Below, one piece after another: positions 40,649-47,770 of a DNA stretch of 64,000 nucleotides. The position numbers were made by a program, and so were the translations under genes. This DNA is from Burkholderiaceae bacterium (GTDB lineage: Bacteria > Pseudomonadota > Gammaproteobacteria > Burkholderiales > Burkholderiaceae_C), in assembly GCA_024235895.1 (NCBI GenBank), contig JACKLM010000005.1, positions 124,001 through 188,000 of the forward strand, read 5' to 3'. The notes beneath the pieces were generated by a model that was not told the origin of the DNA, did no database searches, and saw only the letters and a list, made by a program, of their open reading frames with translations. Each line of letters opens with the position of its first letter. Positions within the stretch are counted from its first letter, which is position 1.

Positions 40649-40663
40649 AAAATCGGCTATAGT
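40634..40663 (+). promoter_or_regulatory. Sigma70-type promoter of the tRNA cluster
   Basis: TTGAGG, 18-bp spacer, TATAGT. It overlaps the end of gltX and lies about 50 bp ahead of tRNA-Ala. Confidence 0.55.
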
Positions 40664-40711
40664 CGCAGACTCGCTTGGACGGAGCCGGCCGGTCGTTGCC
40701 CGAGGCAGCAC

Positions 40712-40787
<76 letters not shown>

Positions 40788-40820
40788 CCGCAGCGCCGTC
40801 CGTTGCGAGGCGAAGGATTC

Positions 40821-40896
40821 GTCCCCTTCGTCTAGAGGCCTAGGACATCACCCTTTCACGGTGAGTACAGGGGTTCGAATCCCCTAGGGGACGCCA
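40821..40896 (+). tRNA. tRNA-Glu (TTC)
   Basis: 76 nt with encoded CCA. Acceptor GTCCCCT/AGGGGAC, anticodon loop CTTTCAC gives TTC, T-arm GGTTCGAATCC. Confidence 0.97.
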
Positions 40897-40940
40897 GTCA
40901 GGCGGCGCTGGCAGCGCGAGCTGCGAAGCCGCCACCGCGC

Positions 40941-41017
40941 GGAGCGGTAGTTCAGTTGGTTAGAATACCGGCCTGTCACGCCGGGGGTCGCGGGTTCGAG
41001 CCCCGTCCGCTCCGCCA
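40941..41017 (+). tRNA. tRNA-Asp (GTC)
   Basis: 77 nt with encoded CCA. Acceptor GGAGCGG/CCGCTCC, anticodon loop CTGTCAC gives GTC, T-arm GGGTTCGAGCCC. Confidence 0.97.
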
Positions 41018-41029
41018 CCGACACGAAAG

Positions 41030-41063
41030 GCCGTTGCGAGTCGACGATTCGCAACGGCTTTTT
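41030..41063 (+). terminator. Rho-independent terminator after the tRNA cluster
   Basis: GCCGTTGCGA and TCGCAACGGC form a 10-bp perfect stem with a 9-nt loop, followed by TTTTT. It ends the Ala-Glu-Asp tRNA transcript. Confidence 0.88.
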
Positions 41064-41274
41064 GCTTGCCCGGCACCGGCGCGTCGTCAGGCCGGCACTC
41101 GCGGCGCCTCGTGCGCATCGAGCCCGACGAGCACCGGCCGCGCACGGCCGTCGACGACGTCGATGCCGGACCGGCCGCGCACGATCCCGCCGCCCGGCGC
41201 GCGATGCGCCTGCACCGGCCGGGGTATCGGCGCAGCCGCTAGACTCCCGATCCGAACCAACCTCCCGACCGACC

Positions 41275-42369
41275 ATGACCGCACCCACCGAAGCGGCGCT
41301 GCTCGAGGCGCTGAAGACCGTCGTCGATCCCAACACCGGCAAGGACTTCGTCTCCACGCGCCAGCTGCGCAACCTCCAGGTCGAGGGCGGCGACGTCGCG
41401 TTCGACGTCGAGCTGGGCTACCCTGCGAAGAGCCAGGTCGCAGCGCTGCGCAGCGCGCTCGTCGCCGCTGCGCGGCAGGTGCCCGGCGTGGTCAACGTCA
41501 GCGCCAACCTGAGCACCAGGATCGTCTCGCATGCGGTGCAGCGCGGCGTGCAGCTGCTGCCGAAGGTGAAGAACGTGGTTGCCGTCGCCTCCGGCAAGGG
41601 CGGCGTCGGCAAGAGCACGACCACCGTCAACCTGGCGCTGGCGCTGGCCGCCGAGGGCGCGAGCGTCGGCATCCTCGACGCCGACATCTACGGCCCGAGC
41701 CAGCCGATGATGATGGGCATCGCCGGCCACCCCGAGAGCAGCGACGGCCAGACGATGGAGCCGCTGGAGAACTACGGCGTGCAGGTGATGTCGATCGGCT
41801 TCCTGGTCGACGCCGACAGCCCGATGATCTGGCGCGGCCCGATGGCCACGCAGGCGCTCGAGCAGTTGCTGCGGCAGACCAACTGGCGCGAGCTCGACTA
41901 CCTGCTGGTCGACATGCCCCCGGGCACCGGCGACATCCAGCTCACGTTGAGCCAGCGCGTGCCACTGACCGGCGCGGTGATCGTCACGACGCCGCAGGAC
42001 ATCGCGCTGCTCGACGCGCGCAAGGGGCTGAAGATGTTCGAGAAGGTCGGCGTGCCGATCCTGGGCATCGTCGAGAACATGGCGGTGCACGTGTGCGCCA
42101 ACTGCGGCCACGTCGAGCACATCTTCGGCGCCGAGGGCGGCAAGCGCATGGCGGCCGAGTACGGCGTCGACTACCTCGGTGCGCTGCCGCTGAACCTCGC
42201 GATCCGCGAGCAGGCCGACAGCGGCCGACCGACCGTGGTCGCCGACCCGGACGGCGAGATCGCCTCGATCTACAAGGCGGTCGCGCGCCAGGTCGCGGTC
42301 AAGATCGCGGTCAAGGCCAAGGACTACTCGACCAAGTTCCCGACCATCACGATCTCGAAGTCGAGCTGA
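41275..42369 (+). CDS. mrp: Mrp/ApbC (NBP35-like) Fe-S cluster carrier ATPase
   Basis: P-loop ATPase that transfers Fe-S clusters. 364 aa from ATG 41275. An N-terminal DUF59-like part (LLEALKTVVDPNTGKDFV) is followed by the deviant Walker A ASGKGGVGKSTTTVN, LDADIYGPSQPMMMG and VDMPPGTGDIQLTL. The cluster-binding CxxC is seen as HVCANCGH. A TAGACT -10-like box lies 30 bp ahead of the start. It may serve the Fe-S-rich fdh locus that follows, but it is a housekeeping gene. Confidence 0.95.
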   Translation: MTAPTEAALLEALKTVVDPNTGKDFVSTRQLRNLQVEGGDVAFDVELGYPAKSQVAALRSALVAAARQVPGVVNVSANLSTRIVSHAVQRGVQLLPKVKNVVAVASGKGGVGKSTTTVNLALALAAEGASVGILDADIYGPSQPMMMGIAGHPESSDGQTMEPLENYGVQVMSIGFLVDADSPMIWRGPMATQALEQLLRQTNWRELDYLLVDMPPGTGDIQLTLSQRVPLTGAVIVTTPQDIALLDARKGLKMFEKVGVPILGIVENMAVHVCANCGHVEHIFGAEGGKRMAAEYGVDYLGALPLNLAIREQADSGRPTVVADPDGEIASIYKAVARQVAVKIAVKAKDYSTKFPTITISKSS

Positions 42370-42437
42370 ACGCATCGGCGCTGGCGGCGACGCCAGTGCT
42401 GCCGCGCCGCGGCCGTTCCCGGGCCCGAGGCGCGCCT

Positions 42438-43052
42438 TCAGCGCGCGTGGCGGTCCCGCTGCAGACGCTGGAGCTCGTCGGGCGTGTTGGCGTTGAAGAA
42501 GGCCCGCGCGTCGTCGAACTCGACCGTCGTGCAGGCGTGACGCGCGGTCCAGCGGTCGATCTTGCGCTCGCCGGCGTCGAGGTAGGCCGAGAGATCCTCC
42601 AGCAGCGACGCCTCCAGCAGACAGAACACGGGCTGCGCGCGCAGCACGCCGTCCTCGCGCGTGGCGGCGATCGCGACGCGCGCGTTGGCATCCGTCAGTG
42701 CCTGCGCCAGCCGCGCGACGAGGTCGGTCGGGAAGTCCGGCGTGTCGCAGGGCACGCTGACGAGGTAGGGCGTCTGGCAGTGCTCGAGCCCGGTCAGCAG
42801 CCCGGCCAGCGGGCCCGGGTAGTCGGGCAGGGCGTCCGGCCACACCGGCACCCCCATCGCCTCGTAGGCGCCGAGGTTGCGGTTGGCGACGATCATCGCT
42901 TCGCCGACCTGCGGCTGCAGCCGCAGCAGCGCGTGCAGCGCCAGCGGCATGCCGAGGTGGTTCTGCAGCCCCTTGTCGACGCCGCCCATGCGCGTGGCGC
43001 GACCGCCGGCCAGGATCAGCCCGGTGATGTCGTCGCGCGCGATCGCGGCCAT
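42438..43052 (-). CDS. mobA: Molybdenum cofactor guanylyltransferase
   Basis: Adds GMP to molybdopterin to form the MGD cofactor required by DMSO-reductase-family enzymes such as formate dehydrogenase. About 204 aa from ATG 43052. The nucleotide-binding LILAGGRATRMGGVDKGLQ is canonical, with PLAGLLTGLEHC and SVPCDTPDFPTDLV. The start overlaps the torD-like stop by one base (TGATG). Here mobA belongs to the fdh accessory operon on the minus strand. Confidence 0.94.
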   Translation of the reverse strand: MAAIARDDITGLILAGGRATRMGGVDKGLQNHLGMPLALHALLRLQPQVGEAMIVANRNLGAYEAMGVPVWPDALPDYPGPLAGLLTGLEHCQTPYLVSVPCDTPDFPTDLVARLAQALTDANARVAIAATREDGVLRAQPVFCLLEASLLEDLSAYLDAGERKIDRWTARHACTTVEFDDARAFFNANTPDELQRLQRDRHAR

Positions 43053-43690
43053 CAGGCTTCCAGCAGGTCGAAGCCCTGGGCCTCGACCTCGACGAAGGCG
43101 CGCGTGAAGGCCGCGATCGCGGCCCAGGTGCGCGCGCGCGGCTGCGCCTGCACGGCGTCGCACAGGCGGTCGACCCAGGTCTGCACATGGGTGCGGAAGA
43201 AGCGGCGCTGTTCGGCTAGCCTGCACACGCTGGGGTCGTCGCCGGCGATCAGGTAGCGCATGACCTCGAACACGTACGCGACATGGTCCTCGGTCTCCAT
43301 GCGGGCCGGGTCGCGGCCCAGGCCGAGCGCGGCGAGGTCGCTGCGCAGCTGGGCCAGCGGCCGGTCGTTGAGCGATCCGCTGAGGTAGTAGGACCCGAAG
43401 ACGATGACCTCCGGCTTGCCGACGGCCTGGAACAGCGCGGCGAACTCGTCGGCGGCCTCGGCGACGCGGGTCGCACGCAGCGCGGCGACGAGGTCCTGCC
43501 ACGGCGCCTCGAGGTGACCGCCGCGCTCGGGCGCCTCGGTGACGGCGACGCGGAACTGCGCCAGCAGCGCGTCGTCCGGCGGTGCCAGCCACAGCCGCGC
43601 GAGCAGGCCGTAGAGCTCGGCGCGCGCCAGTTCGTCGGCGTCGTCGGGCGGCGCGATGCGGATCGGTTCGCTGGAGGTCTTGTCGTTCAT
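43052..43690 (-). CDS. TorD/DmsD-family molybdoenzyme chaperone
   Basis: 212 aa, all-helical redox enzyme maturation protein. Recognisable features are RAELYGLLARLWLAPPDD at the N-terminus and the family segment EVIVFGSYYLSGSLNDRPLA followed by EDHVAYVFEVMRYLI. These chaperones hold the Tat signal of the apo-enzyme until MGD is inserted. The most likely client is the FdhA encoded 6.5 kb away in the same locus. Confidence 0.88.
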   Translation of the reverse strand: MNDKTSSEPIRIAPPDDADELARAELYGLLARLWLAPPDDALLAQFRVAVTEAPERGGHLEAPWQDLVAALRATRVAEAADEFAALFQAVGKPEVIVFGSYYLSGSLNDRPLAQLRSDLAALGLGRDPARMETEDHVAYVFEVMRYLIAGDDPSVCRLAEQRRFFRTHVQTWVDRLCDAVQAQPRARTWAAIAAFTRAFVEVEAQGFDLLEA

Positions 43691-43715
43691 GACGGGGTGG
43701 CGCGCCGGGTGCGCC

Positions 43716-45953
43716 TCAGAGATCGGTGATGCGCACTTCGTCGCGCTTCGTGTGGATGTCGATCACGCGGCAGTCGGTGCACATCTTCAGCCGGTCGGCC
43801 GCCTGGCCCTGGAACGCCGGGTGGCCGGCGAGCTTGCCGATCATCGCCTCGATCGCCTGCAGCGTGCCGAAGGGCTTGCCGCAGCGGATGCATGAGTAGG
43901 GCACGGTCTCGGCGAGCACGCGCGCGGTCTTGCGCGCGCGGCCGCCGTCGGCCAGCCACAGCCGCGGCTGCAGCGTGATCGCGCGCTCGGGGCAGGTCGC
44001 GGCGCACAGGCCGCATTGCACGCACTGCGACTCGACGAAGCGCAGCTGCGGCTTGTCGGGGTTGTCGGCCAGCGCGCGCTCGGGGCAGGCGCCGACGCAG
44101 CTCAGGCACAGCGTGCACTTGTCGGTGTCGACCTTCAGGCTGCCGAAGGGCGCGCCGGCGGCGGGCAGCGCGATCTCGTCGCGCGGCTGCGGCGCCTGCG
44201 CCAGCAGGTGCTCCAGCGCCAGGTCCAGCGTATCGCGCTTGGCGGCCTGGACGGCAAACGTGGCCGGCGTGCGCACACCGGCGGCCGGCGGCGCGCGCAG
44301 CGCGGCGTCGAGCGTGGCGAGGTCGCGCGCGTCGCGCGCCTCGATCAGCGCCAGGTGCGTGCCCTCGTAGCCCAGACCGCTCAGGATCGCCTGCGCCAGC
44401 GCCATCTGCTCGGCCAGCGCCTGGCGGTACTCCGGCGCTTCCTCGGCGGTCAGCAGCACCCAGACCTGGTTCGCGCCATGCGCGATCGCGGCCAGCCACA
44501 GGTCCAGCCCGACGCTGGCGGTGTGCCACACGGGCACCGGCAGCACGCGCGCCGGCACGCCGTGGATCGCGCGGTCGGTGCGCGCGGCGCGGCCGAGCTC
44601 GTCGACCAGCCTCGCGCCCGCACCCTGGCTGTGCAGCAGCAGCGCGGCGTCGCGGCCGCCGGCGTGCGCGTAGGCGGCGAGCATCGTCCGCAGCCGCAAT
44701 CCCTGCGCGGCCGCGCCGGGGTAGGCAAAGCTCATCGCGCCGCTCGGGCAGACCGTCGAGCAGGCGCCGCAGCCGACGCACAGGAAGGGCTCGACGACGA
44801 CGCCACCGCCCTGGGCGACGGGCAGCGCGGACGCCGCGCCGGCCGCCGGCACCGGGCGCCGCAGCGGCTGGCCGCTGGTCTTGCCCTTGCGCGAGGCATC
44901 GCTGCGGATCGCGCGTGCCGAGCAGACCTCGATGCAGGCGCTGCAGCCGATGCGCTCGTTGCGGCTGTGCGCGCAGAGCTTGTCCTGGTAGCGGAAGAAG
45001 CGCGGCTTGTCGAACTCGCCCGTCAGCTCGCGCAGCGCGAGCACCGCGTCGACGAGCGCGCGCTCGTCGCTGCCCGCGTGGCGGTAGCCCTGCGGCAGCT
45101 GGTGCATCGAGAACGCGGGCTGTTCGCGCAGGTCGAGCACGAGGTCGAAGGTCTCCTCGACCGTCTGCGGCGTGCGCGCGAAGTCGATCGCGCCGGCGGC
45201 GTCGCAGGCGCGCACGCAGTCGCGGTGGCTCTTGCAGGCCGCGAGGTCGACCCGGTAGTCGAAGCCGATCGCGCCTTCGGGGCAGACCTCGATGCAGGCG
45301 TTGCAGCGCGTGCACAGGTCGAGGTCGATCGGCTGGTCGTCGATCCACTTCGCCTCGAAGGCGCCGAGCCAGCCGCTGAGCTGCGGCTGCCGGCCATGGT
45401 GCACGGCCAGGTCGTGCGCCTGCGCCAGCGCGCCGCCCGGGCGGTCGACGAGCAGCGTCACCTCCAGCCGGTCGCGCAGCATGCCGGCGGCACGCGTCGC
45501 GGCGTCGGCGCCGCCGATCACCAGGCAGCGCCCGCCCGAGCGATAGGTGACGGTGGCGACCGGTTCCGGCGCCGGCAGCTGCGCGGCGGCGATCAGCGCG
45601 GCCATCTTGGGCGCGGCGTCGCGCGCGTCGCGCGACCAGCCTGCGGTCTCGCGGATGTTGACGAAGCGGATCGGCCGCTCCTGGACGCTGGCCGCGCCCT
45701 CGGTCTGCTCGTTGAGCTCGAGAAACAGCCGCTGCTCCTGCGTGCAGGCGACGAGCAGTTCCTCGCCGGCGGCACTGGTGGACTTGGCCGCGCGCTGGAA
45801 GGCGCCGGCCTCGCGCCGGCACAGCAGGGTGTGGACGGACTCGACGCCGTCAGCGCTGGCCAGCGGGGTCTTCGCCAGCGCCTGCGCGATCCGGCTCGTG
45901 ACGCCCGGCTCCAGTGGCATCGTCCGGTTGCAGTCGCAGATCAGGGTCTTCAT
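43716..45953 (-). CDS. Multi-cluster 4Fe-4S polyferredoxin of the fdh locus
   Basis: 745 aa. Starts MKTLICDCNRTM, the usual start of this fdh-linked family. Several ferredoxin-type cysteine sets are visible in order: LCTRCNACIEVCPEGAIGF with CKSHRDCVRAC (about 216-250), GCSACIEVCSARAI (about 336-350), CVGCGACSTVCPSGAM (about 390-405), CTLCLSCVGACPERAL (about 617-632), CVQCGLCAATCPERAI (about 648-663), and a late CIRC plus CTDC pair. An N-terminal nucleotide-fold-like stretch (GGRCLVIGGADAATRAAGML) precedes them. Probably a cytoplasmic electron carrier or maturation scaffold for the formate dehydrogenase. The exact role is not established. Confidence 0.82.
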   Translation of the reverse strand: MKTLICDCNRTMPLEPGVTSRIAQALAKTPLASADGVESVHTLLCRREAGAFQRAAKSTSAAGEELLVACTQEQRLFLELNEQTEGAASVQERPIRFVNIRETAGWSRDARDAAPKMAALIAAAQLPAPEPVATVTYRSGGRCLVIGGADAATRAAGMLRDRLEVTLLVDRPGGALAQAHDLAVHHGRQPQLSGWLGAFEAKWIDDQPIDLDLCTRCNACIEVCPEGAIGFDYRVDLAACKSHRDCVRACDAAGAIDFARTPQTVEETFDLVLDLREQPAFSMHQLPQGYRHAGSDERALVDAVLALRELTGEFDKPRFFRYQDKLCAHSRNERIGCSACIEVCSARAIRSDASRKGKTSGQPLRRPVPAAGAASALPVAQGGGVVVEPFLCVGCGACSTVCPSGAMSFAYPGAAAQGLRLRTMLAAYAHAGGRDAALLLHSQGAGARLVDELGRAARTDRAIHGVPARVLPVPVWHTASVGLDLWLAAIAHGANQVWVLLTAEEAPEYRQALAEQMALAQAILSGLGYEGTHLALIEARDARDLATLDAALRAPPAAGVRTPATFAVQAAKRDTLDLALEHLLAQAPQPRDEIALPAAGAPFGSLKVDTDKCTLCLSCVGACPERALADNPDKPQLRFVESQCVQCGLCAATCPERAITLQPRLWLADGGRARKTARVLAETVPYSCIRCGKPFGTLQAIEAMIGKLAGHPAFQGQAADRLKMCTDCRVIDIHTKRDEVRITDL

Positions 45954-46527
45954 CGGGCAGGGCGGTTGGCGCGGCGGGTGCCGCGGCGGCAGGGATCGTA
46001 GCGAGGGTGTCGGCGGGGGTATCGGCGTGGCGCGTCGACACGGGTTCGACGCTTTCCTCGTCGTCGAACAGGCCGAGGCTCTTGGACTGCGCCAGGCGGC
46101 GCAGCATGCCGGGCGGCAGCGGGTCGGGCTTGCCGTAGTCGTCGATGTAGACGTCCAGCCCGTCCATCAGGTTGAAGCGCGGGTCGCTGAAGAGCTTCTT
46201 CATCGCCGCATTGCGCACGCCGGGGTCGACGTCGCCGACGACGAAGCGCGAGTAGTCCGATTCGCGCGTCAGCCTCGCCACGTCGTCGAGGGTCGGCGGG
46301 GGCGGGCGCGGGCTGGCCGGGTCGGGCGTGGCGCCGGGTTCGACGGCCGACGCCTGGCGGGTCTCGGCGACGGCGGCGGCCGGCGCAACGGCCTGGCCGT
46401 GGCCGGCCGGCGGCATCGTGCGGGCGGCCACCGGGGCCGGCGGCGCCTGCGGCTCGACGCCGCGCCGCGCGTCCGCCTTGCGTCGCGCCCAGCGGCTCAG
46501 GAAGCCCGATTCGTCTTCGGCGCTCAT
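45850..46527 (-). CDS. DUF3306 protein
   Basis: 225 aa from ATG 46527 (MSAEDESGFLSRWARRKADA). DUF3306 proteins are recurrent neighbours of molybdenum formate dehydrogenases and have no known biochemical role. The conserved part is DVARLTRESDYSRFVVGDVD followed by RNAAMKKLFSDPRFNLMDGL. Its last 34 codons overlap the start of the polyferredoxin gene by 104 bp in another frame, an unusually long overlap. An open frame continues upstream of the ATG to 46731, but the added residues are Arg-rich and unlike the family. Confidence 0.82.
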   Translation of the reverse strand: MSAEDESGFLSRWARRKADARRGVEPQAPPAPVAARTMPPAGHGQAVAPAAAVAETRQASAVEPGATPDPASPRPPPPTLDDVARLTRESDYSRFVVGDVDPGVRNAAMKKLFSDPRFNLMDGLDVYIDDYGKPDPLPPGMLRRLAQSKSLGLFDDEESVEPVSTRHADTPADTLATIPAAAAPAAPTALPDEDPDLRLQPDDATGAGRHEPDRAGAGEDPAGQR

Positions 46528-46700
46528 GGCCCGGGACCGCCGGCGGCGACGGTGCGGACGGGTTGGCGAAACCGGGCCGAATCGGCCTCGACGGGCCGCT
46601 GGATCGCGATCGCTTCCCGCGCGTCGGTCGAAAGGGTGAAGTCGACAGCCACGAAGGATTCTAGGCACGGGCCTGTCGGGCCGGTGTCCGCGGCCCGCAT
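46524..46700 (-). CDS. Possible small ORF directly upstream of the DUF3306 gene
   Basis: 58 codons from ATG 46700 (or 42 from GTG 46652), ending in a TGA that overlaps the DUF3306 ATG (ATGA). The shorter form reads MAVDFTLSTDAREAIAI and so on. I recognise no family. The stop-start overlap is the only argument for coding. No convincing ribosome site is seen. It occupies the position where a DUF3305 gene often stands, but does not resemble DUF3305. Confidence 0.25.
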   Translation of the reverse strand: MRAADTGPTGPCLESFVAVDFTLSTDAREAIAIQRPVEADSARFRQPVRTVAAGGPGP

Positions 46701-46777
46701 GGCGGCAGGGTCGCTGCCCAGGCGCCGTCAAGCCGTGGCCGTGGCGCTAGACTGTGCGGACCACCTTGCCGACATCG

Positions 46778-47590
46778 ATGACATCGCGCCAAGAGATCCG
46801 GGTCGCCGCGGTGATGGAACGCATCGCCGCCCCCAACCGCTGGGAAGCCTGGAAGTTCCGGCTCGTCGACGTCGTTCCCGACGAGGGCGTCTTCGGCACC
46901 GCGCCGCGCCGGCTGGTCGACGACGGCAAGGTGTCGCGCTGGCTGTTCCCGGGTTTTGCCATCGCGCTCTACCCCGACGAGTGCAAGGGCTACTACCTCA
47001 ACCTCACCTCGGGGCGGCCGTCGTGGTTCGTCTCCTGGGTGGTCGAGGAGACCGACCCGACGCTCCCGACGCTCACCGGCGTCGGCGTCTCCTACGTCGA
47101 GGCCGACCGGCGCATGGCGTCCGAGGAGCATGTCGAGACCGTCCCGCTCGCGTCCGAGCTGTGCGAATGGCTGCGCCTGTTCACGAATGCGCACTACCGC
47201 CCCGAGACGCGGCGCAAGGTACGCGCGATGTCGTTCCTCAGCCCGGAGGAGCGTGAGCGCCATTTGGCCACGCTCGCGCCGGCGGCGGCCAGCGAGCCGC
47301 CTGCGCCCGCGCCGGTGCAGGCTCGTGCCGCAGACAAGGCCGAAGCCGATGGCGAGGCCGGCCAGCGGGCGCGCAACGCGGCGCTGCGCGAGATGTTCCA
47401 CTCCGACCCGCACTTCCGGCAGTCCGACGGCCTGGACGTCGCGGACGACGAGGTGCACGAGGTCGAGGGCTCTGCCGTCGGCCGTCAGCGCAAGATCCTG
47501 CTGGCGCGCACGCTCGGCCTGCTCGACGACGAGTTGCTGGAGCAGGAACTGCCGCCGGCCGACCCGCCGCCTGCGCGACGCGGCGGCTGA
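46778..47590 (+). CDS. DUF3305 protein with a DUF3306-like C-terminal segment
   Basis: About 270 aa from ATG 46778. The N-terminal part (VAAVMERIAAPNRWEAWKFR, WLFPGFAIALYPDECKGYYL, SWFVSWVVEE) is DUF3305. After an Ala/Pro linker, the C-terminal RNAALREMFHSDPHFRQSDG and LARTLGLLDDE match the core and tail of the neighbouring DUF3306 protein (RNAAMKKLFSDPRFNLMDGL, SKSLGLFDDE). The gene therefore looks like a fusion of the two fdh-associated families. It is divergent from the DUF3306 gene, with a TAGACT box at 46748. Both families are tied to formate dehydrogenase by neighbourhood only. Confidence 0.78.
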   Translation: MTSRQEIRVAAVMERIAAPNRWEAWKFRLVDVVPDEGVFGTAPRRLVDDGKVSRWLFPGFAIALYPDECKGYYLNLTSGRPSWFVSWVVEETDPTLPTLTGVGVSYVEADRRMASEEHVETVPLASELCEWLRLFTNAHYRPETRRKVRAMSFLSPEERERHLATLAPAAASEPPAPAPVQARAADKAEADGEAGQRARNAALREMFHSDPHFRQSDGLDVADDEVHEVEGSAVGRQRKILLARTLGLLDDELLEQELPPADPPPARRGG

Positions 47591-47654
47591 TCGCGTGCCG
47601 GCCCTCGGCCGGACGCGATCACGACGACAGGCTGCGCGTCGCCGAAGGCCTGGT

Positions 47655-47751
47655 TGGCGGAAGGGGGTGGGAGTCGAACCCACCTGGGACTGCAGGGCAA
47701 CCCCACCCGGTTTTGCAGACCGGACGCCCCACCGGGGGACGATCCTCTTCC
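47655..47751 (-). tRNA. selC: selC-type tRNA (tRNA-Sec fold) with anticodon GCA
   Basis: 97 nt including encoded CCA, 19 bp behind the selB stop on the same strand. It aligns along its length with E. coli tRNA-Sec: 5' GGAAGAGG, extended D-arm ending GGTGGGGCG, long variable arm (TGGGGTTGC paired to GCAGTCCCA), T-arm GGGTTCGACTCCC, discriminator G73 and GCCA. The anticodon loop is CTGCAAA where tRNA-Sec has CTTCAAA, so the anticodon is GCA (47714-47716), reading UGC/UGU. The acceptor stem has one A-C mismatch (or a bulged A) at position 6. G73 and the long arm argue against a normal tRNA-Cys (U73, short arm). It is predicted to be serylated, converted by SelA and delivered by SelB to UGC in a SECIS context. 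Confidence 0.9.
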
Positions 47752-47770
47752 ATGGTGCGCGTGCGATCGA

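Noticed and set aside
41087..41284. 65-codon minus-strand frame overlapping the mrp start
   Set aside because: No family recognised, start lies inside mrp, no ribosome site; probably a GC-rich shadow frame in the 210-bp gap.
46528..46731. N-terminal extension of the DUF3306 protein
   Set aside because: The added residues are Arg/Pro-rich and unlike the family; the ATG at 46527 gives the conserved opening.
47655..47751. Ordinary tRNA-Cys (GCA)
   Set aside because: The 97-nt length, long variable arm, extended acceptor branch, G73 and position behind selB are all tRNA-Sec features.
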